From Orychophragmus violaceus (lineage: Eukaryota; Streptophyta; Magnoliopsida; Brassicales; Brassicaceae), in NCBI GenBank assembly GCA_030180135.1, contig CM058233.1, forward strand, positions 107,549,994 to 107,613,993: 64,000 nt of DNA, written 5' to 3'. Below, piece by piece: positions 31,516 to 41,872 of this stretch (positions are counted from its first letter, which is position 1; every line of letters starts with the position of its first letter). The notes under the pieces are model-generated. The model did not search any database. It was not told the DNA's origin and worked only from the letters and a program-made list of their open reading frames with translations. The position numbers were made by a program, and so were the translations under genes.

Positions 31516-34500
31516 ATGGCTATGCTCACTGAAATCGCTACCCTCGAGGAGAAGTGAGTTTTGTTTTTCTTCTCACCCTTTTGTGTGTGTCTGATTTTTT
31601 TGCATTAAGACATAAAAAGTTGAGATGTGATCCTATGTTTGGGTTTTGTCTGAAACCTGGTACCTTCTTCTCTGGAAGTTGATGAGTTCTTCCTTTGTCT
31701 CCGTATTTTGGTTTGAAGGAACGAAATTTAATAGCTTTTTTTTTTTTGCTGTAAATCTAGATTGTGCTTTGATTCTGTGTTGTCTTTTGGTATTCTTTCT
31801 GAGAATTCGTCTGAATATCTGCCTCCTTTTTGATTAAGAATTTGTTTTGATTCTGGTCTATAGTTTTTGCTCTAGAGAATCAAAGAAGGTAAGTTTTTTT
31901 CTAGTGGTAAATATTTCAGCGTCAGGGTGCTTTCTGGTTTGAGTTAATTTGTTAAATTCTTGTTATTTTTTCGTTAGTCTTGGATCAGATCTCTAGATGG
32001 ACGTCAATTAAAGTTCTTGATAAGTTATAATGTGTTAAGATATTCGTCTACTAGTATTCAGTTTAATGGATTTGATTCATCTTTGGTTTTAGATATGTTG
32101 AATTATGCAAGAAGCATGGAATCGTACCCAAGACTTCCATTTTATCTGCCTTCTTTGAGGTATGCTTACAATTTCCTTGTCTAGAAGATCTATGTATTGA
32201 TGCTGTTATATATACAATTGAACCCGATTGACTGCGTTTTTCAGGCGGAGGATAAAAAGTCAAGGAATCAAAGATGCATTATGAACCTTTTAGTTGACAG
32301 AGTGAAGTACGATGACTTTCACCCGCTTCTTGAGTTATGTAATGAGATCAACACATCTGAGGTAGAAGGAATAGATCTCTTTGTGAGATCATCTTGCTAT
32401 TTGGAAGAGCAATATGCATTGTCCTTAATCCGTTCTGTCAATCAAAAACTTCGACTTGTTCATGTACATGATTCTTTTGGGAAAAACTTCTGGCGGTAAG
32501 CAATGGACTCTTTTGTCTTCTACATTTTGCATTATATCTTAAGATTTCATTTGATTATTGGTTTTATATATTTCAGGGACGTCTTCTTTCAAGGTTTGAG
32601 CTGCAAAGTTATGAATGTGAGGTCTAGGCATTTCCGTAAGCTTAACATCGTAGGAGAGTTCGCACAGCTGCACACCCTTATCCTCGATACCAGCCGTTTA
32701 ATAAGTTTTGGGGAAGACTGTTTCTCTTGCATGCCGAAATTGACTTATCTTTCAATGTGCGACACTTTAGTGTCGGATCTTTGGACAACAAGTGCTGCTC
32801 TCTTGAAACTCCCCTCTCTTGAGGAGCTCCGGTTCCAAGTTTGGATTTGTTGCAGTGATTCTAGCCATCAGTCATCATCGTCATCTGCTGAGAACACATT
32901 CAGTGAGTTAAACTCTCGCATTGGAGCAGAACCTTCGGGCATTTTCGAACAGATGAATCCTGATTTACCTGTTGAAGAGGCTCTTCAAGGCATGGATTTC
33001 TCGTATAAGATTCCTGAGCATGATGATTTGGAGTCACATATATCCGTGTCTTCAGAAATGAATGCAGAAATATTCATGAGGGAAAAGGTAAAACACACAT
33101 AACTATTTCATGTTTGTAGGTCAATCGATGAGACAAAACACTAGGATGATTAACGCTTCTATATACCATTTTGCCAGGTTAGGAGAGGGAAAATGCCGTA
33201 CCAACCCAACGATGTTTCAGCCGTTGGTTCATTCACAAGACAATCTAAGAATGTTGGGTTGAAATATATATCCTCCAAAGCATCACGGATATGTTTAAAA
33301 AAACATTACAGGATGTACATGATACACTCTCTACCCAAACTCAAAATGTTGGACAATTTGGCTATCAGAAAGAGTGATAGAGACAGGGCCACTGAAACAT
33401 ATTCCGCAAATTTTGAGTACTTACCTTACAGGAGGAAGAACAAGGAAAGTGTAGTTAGAGTCCTCGAGAAGCGTGAAACGAGATCAAGCAAGGGGAAATC
33501 TCACAATTCATATACAAGGTCTCTTTGTGCGGCTAGGATGGGATCGTCTGCTTGGCCTCTCTTGCATTCACTTCCTTTTAGCAGGATTCAACGGGAAGAT
33601 GAAGACATGAGATTAAGTCCAAGGCAGTTTGAATACCATCCACTGGATCCTAGCCTAATGGTATTTGGGACTTTGGACGGCGAGGTGGTTGTTCTCAATC
33701 ACGAAAGCGGGAAACTTGTCCGTTACATCCCATCTAATGGAGCTCAGAGTAGTATCTTGGGACTTTGTTGGCTCAAGATGTATCCATCCATGGTAGGATT
33801 AAAAAATTTAAGCTACCTTTATTTCTTTTGGTTATGTTAGTTGTTACTTAGTGAGTTCATTATCTTCAGGTTATAGCTGGCTCAGCCAACGGCTCACTGA
33901 AGTTATACGACATCCAGAAAGCTTCACCCACAGTTACTACGACCAGTCACACCACTTCTGGTTCTGTTACTTTTGATGATTTTGACCAGTTAACCTCTGT
34001 TCATGTTAACTCGACGGACAAACTGTTTCTTGCTAGTGGATACTCAAAGGACGTGGCTTTGTATGACATTGGTAGCGGAACACGGCTACAGGTTTTTGGT
34101 AACATGCATCAAGAACACATAAACGTGGTGAAATTTTCCAACCATTCCCCGTCACTTTTCGCGACTTCTTCTTTCGACAAAGATGTTAAGCTATGGGATT
34201 TGAGACAAGAGCCATCCCAACCATGTTACACGGCTTCTAGTAACAAAGGAAATGTTATGGTTTGCTTTTCTCCAGATGATCGTTATCTTCTTACATCAGC
34301 CGTGGACAACGAGGTACTCTCATCGACCATCATATTCACTTTTTCGATATTTTCGGCGTTCTTGTATTGATATTTTGCAACCCCAGGTGAAGCAGCTTTT
34401 GACAGTTGATGGAAGGGTTCATCTGAATTTTGAGATAGTCCCAACAGGAAGTGGCATGAACTATACTCGATCATATTACATGAATGGTAATGACTACATC

Positions 34501-35004
34501 ATCAGTGGAAGCTGCGATGAGAGTGTGGTCCGTGTTTGTTGTGCTCAAACGGGAAGACGCCTCAGAGATATATCTCTAGAGGTAATTTTATATATAACGG
34601 CAAATGAATGTGAGCATATGACCTTACTATGTGATTCGGTTTGGTCTGCAGGGGAACGACTCGGACTTCTCCTTGATGTTTGTTCAGTCTCTACGCGGTG
34701 ACCCCTTCAGGGTGAGTTGACATTGTTTTATAAGAAGAATGTTTTATAGCATTTCAAGACTTGTGTATGGTTTTTTTCTCTGTTTCAGGATTTTAACATG
34801 AGTGTTTTGGCTGCGTATACACGACCTAGCTCAGTGTCTGAAATAGTCAAGGTACATTGAAAACACTGCTATTGTTTGATCGACCTAGTTCATTGTCTTA
34901 TGGTAAAAAATGATATGCAGGTAAATTTGCTAGCATCAAGAGATCATATGGAAGAACAATCTTATGGTCCTCGTTGCTATCCCTCAAATAGCATGGGAGG
35001 CTAA
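31516..35004 (+). CDS. WD40 (transducin) family protein with DWD box, putative CUL4-DDB1 adaptor
   Basis: Ten exons: 31516-31553, 32093-32159, 32245-32495, 32577-33087, 33178-33792, 33870-34313, 34387-34581, 34652-34711, 34789-34851 and 34921-35004. They join in frame to 775 residues, as expected for the A. thaliana protein I recall at At4g34280 (~780). The N-terminal ~300 residues are leucine-rich-repeat-like (LNIVGEFAQLHTLILD, MPKLTYLSMCDTLVSDLW). The C-terminal half is a WD40 propeller (LMVFGTLDGEVVVLNHES, GSANGSLKLYDIQ, FATSSFDKDVKLWDLR, IISGSCDESVVRVC). FDKDVKLWDLR near residue 600 matches the DWD box that binds DDB1, so a role as substrate receptor of a nuclear CUL4-DDB1 ubiquitin ligase is plausible. 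No disruption seen. Its 3' end is duplicated at about 39.9-40.2 kb. Confidence 0.92.
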
Positions 35005-35260
35005 AGGAAAAACAATTAACTATTGTATTAACTCTGGTTGGAAAGTGTATGATTTTGGTAGAGACATGCTTGTTGAGTTGTTGTATTGTACTTGTAAGAA
35101 TACGATCAACACAGTTCTATATAAAAGTGTATGAGAATGAGAATCAAGAAGGGAATGTATTATACCGGTTTAAGTAGTAAACCAGCACCAGACAATATGG
35201 TCCGGTTAGAATAAACCGGTTTATATAGTTTTATACTTAGGTCGAACGGATAACGCAATC
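34866..35260 (+). repeat. WD40 3'-end segment duplicated at 39.88-40.24 kb (copy A)
   Basis: The last intron, last exon and 3' flank of the WD40 gene recur at 39886-40235, with matching runs such as GTGAATTTGCTAGCATCAAG-type exon sequence, ACTCTGGTTGGAAAGTGTATG, AAACCAGCACCAGACAATA and TAGGTCGAACGGATAACGC. This copy is the functional one. It is followed directly by sequence that matches the SWIB gene intron. Confidence 0.88.
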
Positions 35261-35710
35261 TGAAACAGCTTCTTTTTTTTGACTATGTTCTATCTTACTT
35301 GTGCCTGTTTCTCCCTGTTCTGATGATAAAGTTGAAGACTTCATTGGATCGTGGGCTTGAATTTGTTTTCTTCTTCTTTTCGTGACTGGTTTTTCTTTTG
35401 TCATTTACTAATGCCTACTTTGGTTGTCATGTCTTGGAAGGATTTTGCAAGTTCTTTGATCATCATAAGTTACTTATACCTTTGGGGTTCTTCATTTTAC
35501 CTGTCTAGTGTTTGCTGTGTATTGTCTGATGTTTGTTGTTTGGTCTTAGATTTTCAAGTGTTCCTTGACATTTGGTTACAACTTTTCAACATAATAATCA
35601 ACAGATTTTACGACAACAAGTCATGTGTATTCTATCTACTTGTGTTAACTTCGGTGACTAAAATGAGTAAGTTGTTCTCCAGGACCCACAAGACAAGAAG
35701 GTTATAATCT
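35261..35710 (+). pseudogene. Truncated SWIB/MDM2 gene copy (intron plus start of exon 2)
   Basis: From AATCTGAAACAGCTTC onward this follows the intron of the SWIB gene at 40.88-41.37 kb, ending with the acceptor and first bases of exon 2 (CAGGACCCACAAGACAAGAA, GGTTATAATCT). Relative to the full copy a block of about 0.65 kb is missing, from just after CGGATAACGC up to this point, removing exon 1. Homology stops inside exon 2, where the NPH3-like fragment begins. It cannot make a SWIB protein. Confidence 0.82.
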
Positions 35711-35711
35711 C

Positions 35712-36353
35712 ATGTCTCATGATGGAGTTTATCGCGCAATCGACATGTTCCTTAAGGTACAAGAAACAACTCAAAAGCTTCAGACAGAGATCTTAGATTC
35801 AATGTTCCTACTCTTGTCTTTTGGTCCGGTCCGGTTTGGTTTTTGATATTGACTTTTGTCTTAACAGGAACATCCGGAGATTAACAAGAGTGAGAAGAAG
35901 AGAATCTGCAGACTAATGGACTGTAGAAAACTATCAGCAGAAGCTTGCGCGCACGCTGTTCAAAACGAACGGTTACCAATGCGTGTGGTGGTGCAAGTGC
36001 TCTTCTTTGAACAGGTAAGAAGAGCTAACAACAACGGTTCATCATCAACCGGAAACAGCACGCCAGAGGTCATTCCGGCATCGAGATCAACAAATACAGA
36101 AGATGAGACAGAGAGTTGGGACACAGGAGAACTAGCAAACCTAAGACTCGCAAAGAATCAGCAACATGAGAACAACAATAAAGGGAAGGTTATGAAAGGA
36201 GAGCTGGGAGTTTCTAGAGTGTTCTCGAAGCTTCTGTTAATGATGACTCTAAGTCTTCTTCTTCTACAAGCAAGAAGCATTAGAGGAAGCATAAGAAAGA
36301 AAGAAATGAAAAGGTTGCTAAAAATGTTATTCGTTCACAATTTCAAAATATGA
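35712..36353 (+). pseudogene. NPH3-family C-terminal gene fragment with an open spliced frame
   Basis: Two exons, 35712-35756 and 35868-36353, keep GT/AG sites and give 176 residues starting MSHDGVYRAIDMFLK and continuing EHPEINKSEKKRICRLMDCR, KLSAEACAHAVQNERLPMRV and VVQVLFFEQVRRANN. These are conserved motifs of the C-terminal part of the plant NPH3 domain (BTB-NPH3 proteins, adaptors of CUL3 ligases acting with phototropins or in auxin responses). The BTB domain and most of the NPH3 domain are absent. The retained intron shows DNA-level copying, not reverse transcription. The frame is open to TGA and ends in a hydrophobic/basic tail (LLMMTLSLLLLQ). It could be a fragment pseudogene or a young truncated gene; I favour pseudogene. 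Confidence 0.7.
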
Positions 36354-37560
36354 ATTTATATGTTAATCTAAATGTTAAGATGTTGGGTTTGCACTTTTAT
36401 CGTCCCTCACATTTGTAACACATTCAAGTACGCGATACGAAATCGTTAAAGGTTTGGTACGTGGTAATTGAACTTCGACTTCAAACCAATCACTAGTCAG
36501 TGTTACTCCAGTTAGTAAAAGTAGCTTGGACATATAAATCGGAACCCAATAACCGAAACTGACTAGAAAAAATTGGTTCAATTCGATTCCCATTCAGATT
36601 GTGTAGTAAGATTTAGGAACTTTGGATATTGGGTCGGTTTCAATTTCGGTATCTATTACCCAAAAACCGATAGTGGCAATTAGATACTTAAACATATACT
36701 TACACATATAATATCATAATTTATTAGCATTTTAAATAATTTATTAGTATTTCGATTATTTTATTAGTTTTTTTGGATATTTATTGACATTTCGAATTTT
36801 AGATTTAACTCTTTTTTATCATTTCGAGTATTTTACTTACACTTAGAATATTTTAGATTAGAATACTTTATTAGTTTTTTTAGTATTTGTTGACATTTCG
36901 AATTTGGATTAATGTATATATTTGTCATTTTGTATATTTTAGTTACATTTCAGATAAATATTTGATATTTGGGTACAAAATATCTGGAACCGATAAGACT
37001 CGAAAATCTTCGAATATTTTAGAGTTCCTCAATTTATTTACCAGAATCGACGGAAACCGAACTAGAATTAGACAAATAAAAGAAGATAAATAAGCATTGA
37101 ATCCTAAACCTTTTTTTATCTAAATACCAGAACTGAACCAAATATAGAGTATCTCACACACACGTAGCTAAAAGAATGTCTATTAGGTTTTTAATATGGC
37201 TTTGTAAAGAGAAACACCGGTTCAATAATTTTGATTGGACTGACTATTATAATTTTCATATAATCTTTCCGACCCAGAATTAATGGGAACCCAGCTACTT
37301 TTTATAAAAAAAAGGTTACCAAAAAAATAAACATTTTCACCACCAAATTATTAAGGGCATACTTTTTACGCTTCACCCAACAAACAGCTACGACTAAAAC
37401 TGAAGAAGAGTTACAAGTTCCAAAACCAAAACCACTGCAATTAACAAATGAAACACGATAAACAACCATTATTACAAGACCTCTTTCCACTTAACGGCTA
37501 GTTTCTCGACCATTAAAAAACACGATAAAATAGTTATATGAAATGGGCCGACATTTGTAA
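36354..37560. other. Intergenic, degenerate repeats
   Basis: AT-rich, with a stretch at about 36540-37100 rich in CCGAAA/TTCGG and ATTTCGA motifs that resembles a dispersed crucifer repeat. No gene or clear element boundary recognised. Confidence 0.4.
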
Positions 37561-37599
37561 AAAGCCCATATTACATACACATAAGGCGGTGTTAACTCG

Positions 37600-38320
37600 A
37601 TCTCCGTTCGCACCATTTAAATTTTACATTTTAAATTTGTCTCCTTCATCCTCCAACGGCTCTCGCTAATCCTGAAGACTTTCAGCAGATCAATCGATTT
37701 CTTAATCGAATTTAGGGTTCAAAGATCGAATCAGGTACTTGATTTTTAGGTTGTTTCGTGGATTTCGTTTCCTGGGTTTTGACTGTTTATAAATTAGGGA
37801 TTGATTTCTTTTAAGAGATTATCGACTTATTCTTCTAACCTCTATAATGTTCCCAACATTAATGTGATTGTGAAGTGTGTGATTGTTTGGCTCATGATGG
37901 AAGAATCCCGAATTGAATCACTGTTTGTTTTCTGAAATTGGCACAGATTTATTATTAGGGTTCTTAGTCTGTTCTTTACTCCAGATCTGTGGAATCAATA
38001 TTTTAGTCAATTTGCAGTTTGGATTTCGATTCTTTCAATTTGTTGTTTATTTTCGTTGTAGGTAGTAACTGTGAAAGCAATTTGTTCTCATCGCATCGCT
38101 TGTTTTTTTCGATCTCAGTTTCATCGATGGTAAGTACTCTCCGTCTCAATTTGCTTTTGCTTATCGGTTTCGTCTACAGATCCTATTCTGATCTCTAGGT
38201 ATTTGATCTCGTGTAATCTGCTGATTTTAACACCGCCGTTGTTCTACTTATTCTCAGGCTTTACCGAACCAGCAAACCGTCGATTATCAAAGCTCGTCAT
38301 CGTTGGTGATGGAGGCACAG
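37600..38320 (+). pseudogene. 5' fragment of a Ran GTPase gene
   Basis: The structure is that of an Arabidopsis RAN gene 5' end: leader with an intron, a start codon at 38127-38129 followed immediately by a GT donor, then exon 38258-38320 encoding ALPNQQTVDY, the P-loop region and a donor after GGCACAG. Between GATTAT and the KLVIVGDGGTG-coding part about seven bases are missing compared with what Ran requires, shifting the frame in the nucleotide-binding motif. None of the remaining ~190 residues of Ran is present downstream. Ran is the small GTPase of nuclear transport. This is a broken fragment, probably brought in by DNA-level duplication because introns are retained. Confidence 0.8.
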
Positions 38321-38900
38321 GTACCATCTAAAAGTACCTATGATTAGCTCAATTTCATAAGCGCGATTTCTAGAGTTTGATGAGTCTACTTCAAATTACG
38401 TGACCGTTACGATACAGAAATTACGTTGAGTGTCTTGGTGTTTGCTTAGGTTGTTGCACTGTTAATTTAGCATTATCGCTTAAAACATATTCTTAAATGT
38501 AGACAGTTAGTTTTTTTTTTTTTTTAAATCAATTTAACAAATTAAATCATATAAATTATTAGAAATGTTTACTTATAAATTTGAAATCTAACCAAACATT
38601 AATTTGGAATTATATCAGGTTCATATCCCGTATGAGAAAGAAGCGGCAATGGCAATTTCCTAATTTACGTCATATGCAAAGATAAGTTTTTTTTTTATTT
38701 ATTTTTGTACTTGCAGAATAAAAAATAAGTAAGCCATTTTTTAGTATGCCGAATTTATTAAAGAAGTTTGTTTTTTCAATTGGTTTTAAAGATTCACATA
38801 ATTTTTTTTTTTTTTTAAATCATTGTTTTTCAATTGATTTCTTATCAATTTTTAACAAAATATAATATAATTTTTAAATGAATTTGAAAATTGTTTGCAA
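38321..38900. other. Remnant Ran intron and AT-rich DNA
   Basis: Starts as the intron of the Ran fragment and passes into AT-rich sequence with no coding potential, leading into the ~200-bp tandem array. Confidence 0.4.
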
Positions 38901-39885
38901 ACTTGGAATTTAGCAAAACACTAATTTTTCTAATTTCTTATGTCCAATTTGTTTTTCACTAATGCAAATTAATCAGCTTTTAATCAATAATATAAATATA
39001 CGAAACTTGAAAATTGTTTTCAAACTTATTTTTATAATATGCCGGATTGATTAAATAAATTTGATTGATTTTCGTAGTTGTAAAACTAACCGGACATGAA
39101 ATCCAGTCATTTGATCGTTAGAGATTTTCCTATGTCCAATTTGTTTTTTTCACTAATGCAAATTAATCAGTTTTTAATCAATTAGGCAAATATATAATAT
39201 AAATATATGAAACTTATTTTTATAATATGCCGGATTGATTAAATAAATTTGATTGATTTTCGTAGTTGTAAAACTAACCGGACATGAAATCCAGTCATTT
39301 GAATTCATTTGATCGTTAGAGATTTTCTTATGTCCAATTTGTTTTTCACTAATGAAAATTAATCAGTTTTTTAATCAATTAGGCAAATATATATAATGAA
39401 ACTTGAAAATTGTTTTTACAAACTTATTTTTATAATATGCTGGATTGATTAAAGAAATTTGATTGATTTTCGTAGTTGTAAAACTAACCGGACATGAAAT
39501 CCAATCATTTGAATTCATTTGATCGTTAGAGATTTTCTTATGTCCAATTTGTTTTTCACTAATGCAAATTAATCAGTTTTTTTAATCAAGTAGGCAAAAT
39601 ATATAATACTTGAAAATTGTTTACAAACTTATTTTTATAATATGCTGGATTGATTAAAGAAATTTGATTGATTTTCGTAGATGTAAAACTAACCGGACAT
39701 GAAATCCAGTCATTTGAATTCATTTGATCGTTAGAGATTTTCTTATGTCCAATTTGTTTTTCACTAATGCAAATTAATCAGTTTTTTAATCAATTTGGCA
39801 ATATATAATATAAATATATGAAATTTGAAAATTGTTTACAAACTTATTTTTATAATATGACGGATTGATTAAAGAAATTTGATGT
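38900..39885 (+). repeat. ~200-bp tandem repeat array
   Basis: About five head-to-tail units of 190-210 bp. The marker TATGTCCAATTTGTTTTT recurs near 38939, 39131, 39330, 39539 and 39744. Other shared blocks are TAATATGCyGGATTGATTAA, GATTGATTTTCGTAG and AACTAACCGGACATGAAATC. The array ends where the duplicated WD40 3' sequence begins. Confidence 0.88.
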
Positions 39886-40235
39886 ACTGTTTGATCGACC
39901 TAGTTTAAAGAAATCTTATGGTATAACATGTTTTGCAGGTGAATTTGCTAGCATCAAGAGATCATATAGAAGAACAATCTTTTATGGTCTTCGTTGTATT
40001 TACCCTTTTTTTTTTGGGGGGTCAAATGTTGTATTTAACTCTGGTTGGAAAGTGTATGATTTTTGTAGAGACATGTTTGTTGAGTTGTTGTATTGTACTA
40101 AAAGTCTAAAATGTAATACGATCAACACACTTCTATATAAATGTATTACTAAACCAGCACCAGACAATAATATGGGTCCGGTTAGAATAAACCGGTTTAA
40201 ATAGTTTTACTTAGGTCGAACGGATAACGCTAAAC
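39886..40235 (+). repeat. WD40 3'-end segment (copy B, non-functional)
   Basis: Second copy of the WD40 last-exon region. The acceptor GCAG and start of the last exon are kept, but a one-base insertion (TCTTTTATGG) and a short insertion change the frame, and no upstream exons are present. It sits directly upstream of the SWIB gene, so the SWIB promoter overlaps duplicated WD40 3' sequence. Confidence 0.85.
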
Positions 40236-40292
40236 CTTCTCGTCTTCTGATTCCACCACACAGTGACAGCACACGACGACGAGACGACGACA

Positions 40293-41490
40293 ATGGCTCT
40301 TTCTTCTGGAATCTTATCTACCTTTCTTTGCGTCGATACGGCGCCGTTCCGCAGCTCGCCGGCTCTATCTTCCATCCGTCTTTCCCTTCATCCGGTTAAC
40401 CTGCGTTTGGTGCGAGTGGTGACTTCCGCGACGGCGTCTTCCGAGCCGTCAACCACCAAGACACGGGAGCCACGTGGAATCATGAGGCCTCGCCCAGTGT
40501 CCCCTGAGATGCAGGACGTTGTCGGCGAGTCGGTGATACCTCGTACACAGGCTCTTAAGCGCATTTGGGCATACATCAAGGAACACGACCTTCAAGTAAT
40601 AACACTGTCTCGTTTATCTCTATGAAATGCTTTACCGATATATTTGAAGCAAAAGCTCTAATTTTTGTTTTGCTTTTTAGATTTTCTTCAATCTGTTGTG
40701 TGATTTCACAGTGGTTGAAATACTAGGGTTTCTGGTAGACTAATCCCGAACAGGGTCTTTCTAATTGCTTAGTGATTCAAAGAGACAGCTTCGAAGAATT
40801 TTGATAAGGTTTTCTTGTGGTGTTGCTCTGCACAATTGAGAATCCTTTTGGAGTTCTTTCTGTGTTTCTTGTTTAGGAATCTGAAACAGCTTCTTTTGAC
40901 TAGGGTCTATCTTACTTGTGCTTGTTTCTCCATGTTCTAATGATAGAGTTGAAGATTTAATCGGATCATGAGCTTGAATTTGGGGGTTTTAACTTTTTTT
41001 TCTTCTTGTGACTGACTTTTCTCTTGTCATTGACTAACGTGTTGAGATTTTCTTGGGGCAAGATATGATTCCCTTTTGATTATTTGGTTGTCATGTCTGG
41101 TAAGAATTTTACATTATATTTGTTCATCATATTTATATGTTGCTTATGCCTTTGGGGTTTTCATTTGACCTGTCTACTGACTCTCTAAGCTTTGTCCAGC
41201 TGAAACAAATGTAGACTTGCAGGCGATGAGCTTTGCTTTAGCTCACCTCAGCTTGAGACGTTTGTTTGTGTATAGATTTTAAAGTGTTCCTTGACATTTA
41301 GTGACAACTTTTCAACCTATTCTATCTACTTGTGTTAACTTTGGTGACTAAAATGAGTAATGTTGTTCTCCAGGATCCACAAGACAAGAAGGTTATAATC
41401 TGCGACGAGAAGCTGAAGAAGATATTTGAAGGTAAAGACCGAGTCGGGTTCTTGGAGATTGCAAAGCTCATCGGTCCTCACTTTCTCTGA
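40293..41490 (+). CDS. SWIB/MDM2 domain protein, organelle-targeted
   Basis: Two exons, 40293-40595 and 41374-41490, give 139 residues. The first ~60 are Ser/Thr/Arg-rich and hydrophobic, a likely chloroplast or mitochondrial transit peptide. The SWIB domain follows: PVSPEMQDVVGESVIPRTQA, LKRIWAYIKEHDLQDPQDKK, VIICDEKLKKIFEGKDRVGF, LEIAKLIGPHFL. Small plant SWIB proteins of this type are found in organelles and nuclei and are linked to nucleoid or chromatin organisation; the exact role is inference. An in-frame ATG at 40263 would add MTAHDDETTT, but the acidic addition would spoil the transit peptide, so 40293 is preferred. A truncated copy lies at 35.3-35.7 kb. From memory the syntenic A. 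thaliana gene is At4g34290. Confidence 0.9.
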
Positions 41491-41806
41491 ATCAATGAAA
41501 TCTGGCTGAGAGAAGACTATCATATTGGCCTATGTTTTGGTGTGCTATATCAAGGCCATGAAAGAGCAGATTAGTAAAATTTTAGGGTTTAAGAAGTTTT
41601 ATGCAACGAAGTAGTAAGTTAAGCCTTGAAGGATATCTTTTGTCGGTTTTGAACAACTCTTTTATGCATCGGTTCTTCATATATCTTTTTAACTTTCATT
41701 TCACATTTTTAGTAATTGTCCAAAAATAAATTAATAAACCAAAAAATTAAACCGGTTAACTTTCACTCACATTTTTAATAAATTAATAAACCAACAAATT
41801 AATCCG

Positions 41807-41816
41807 CCACGTGACG
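41807..41816. promoter_or_regulatory. G-box/ABRE-like motif upstream of the SERAC1-like gene
   Basis: CCACGTGACG, an ACGT-core G-box also matching ABRE, lies 57 bp upstream of the start codon. Such elements bind bZIP or bHLH factors. Activity is inference. Confidence 0.4.
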
Positions 41817-41872
41817 ATGTGAATATCACATACGGAGCCCTTCAGTATCGCATACGCAAGGAACAAAAAAAA

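Noticed and set aside
35351..35707. 118-codon hydrophobic frame
   Set aside because: It lies in the intron of the truncated SWIB copy; the hydrophobicity comes from T-rich intron sequence.
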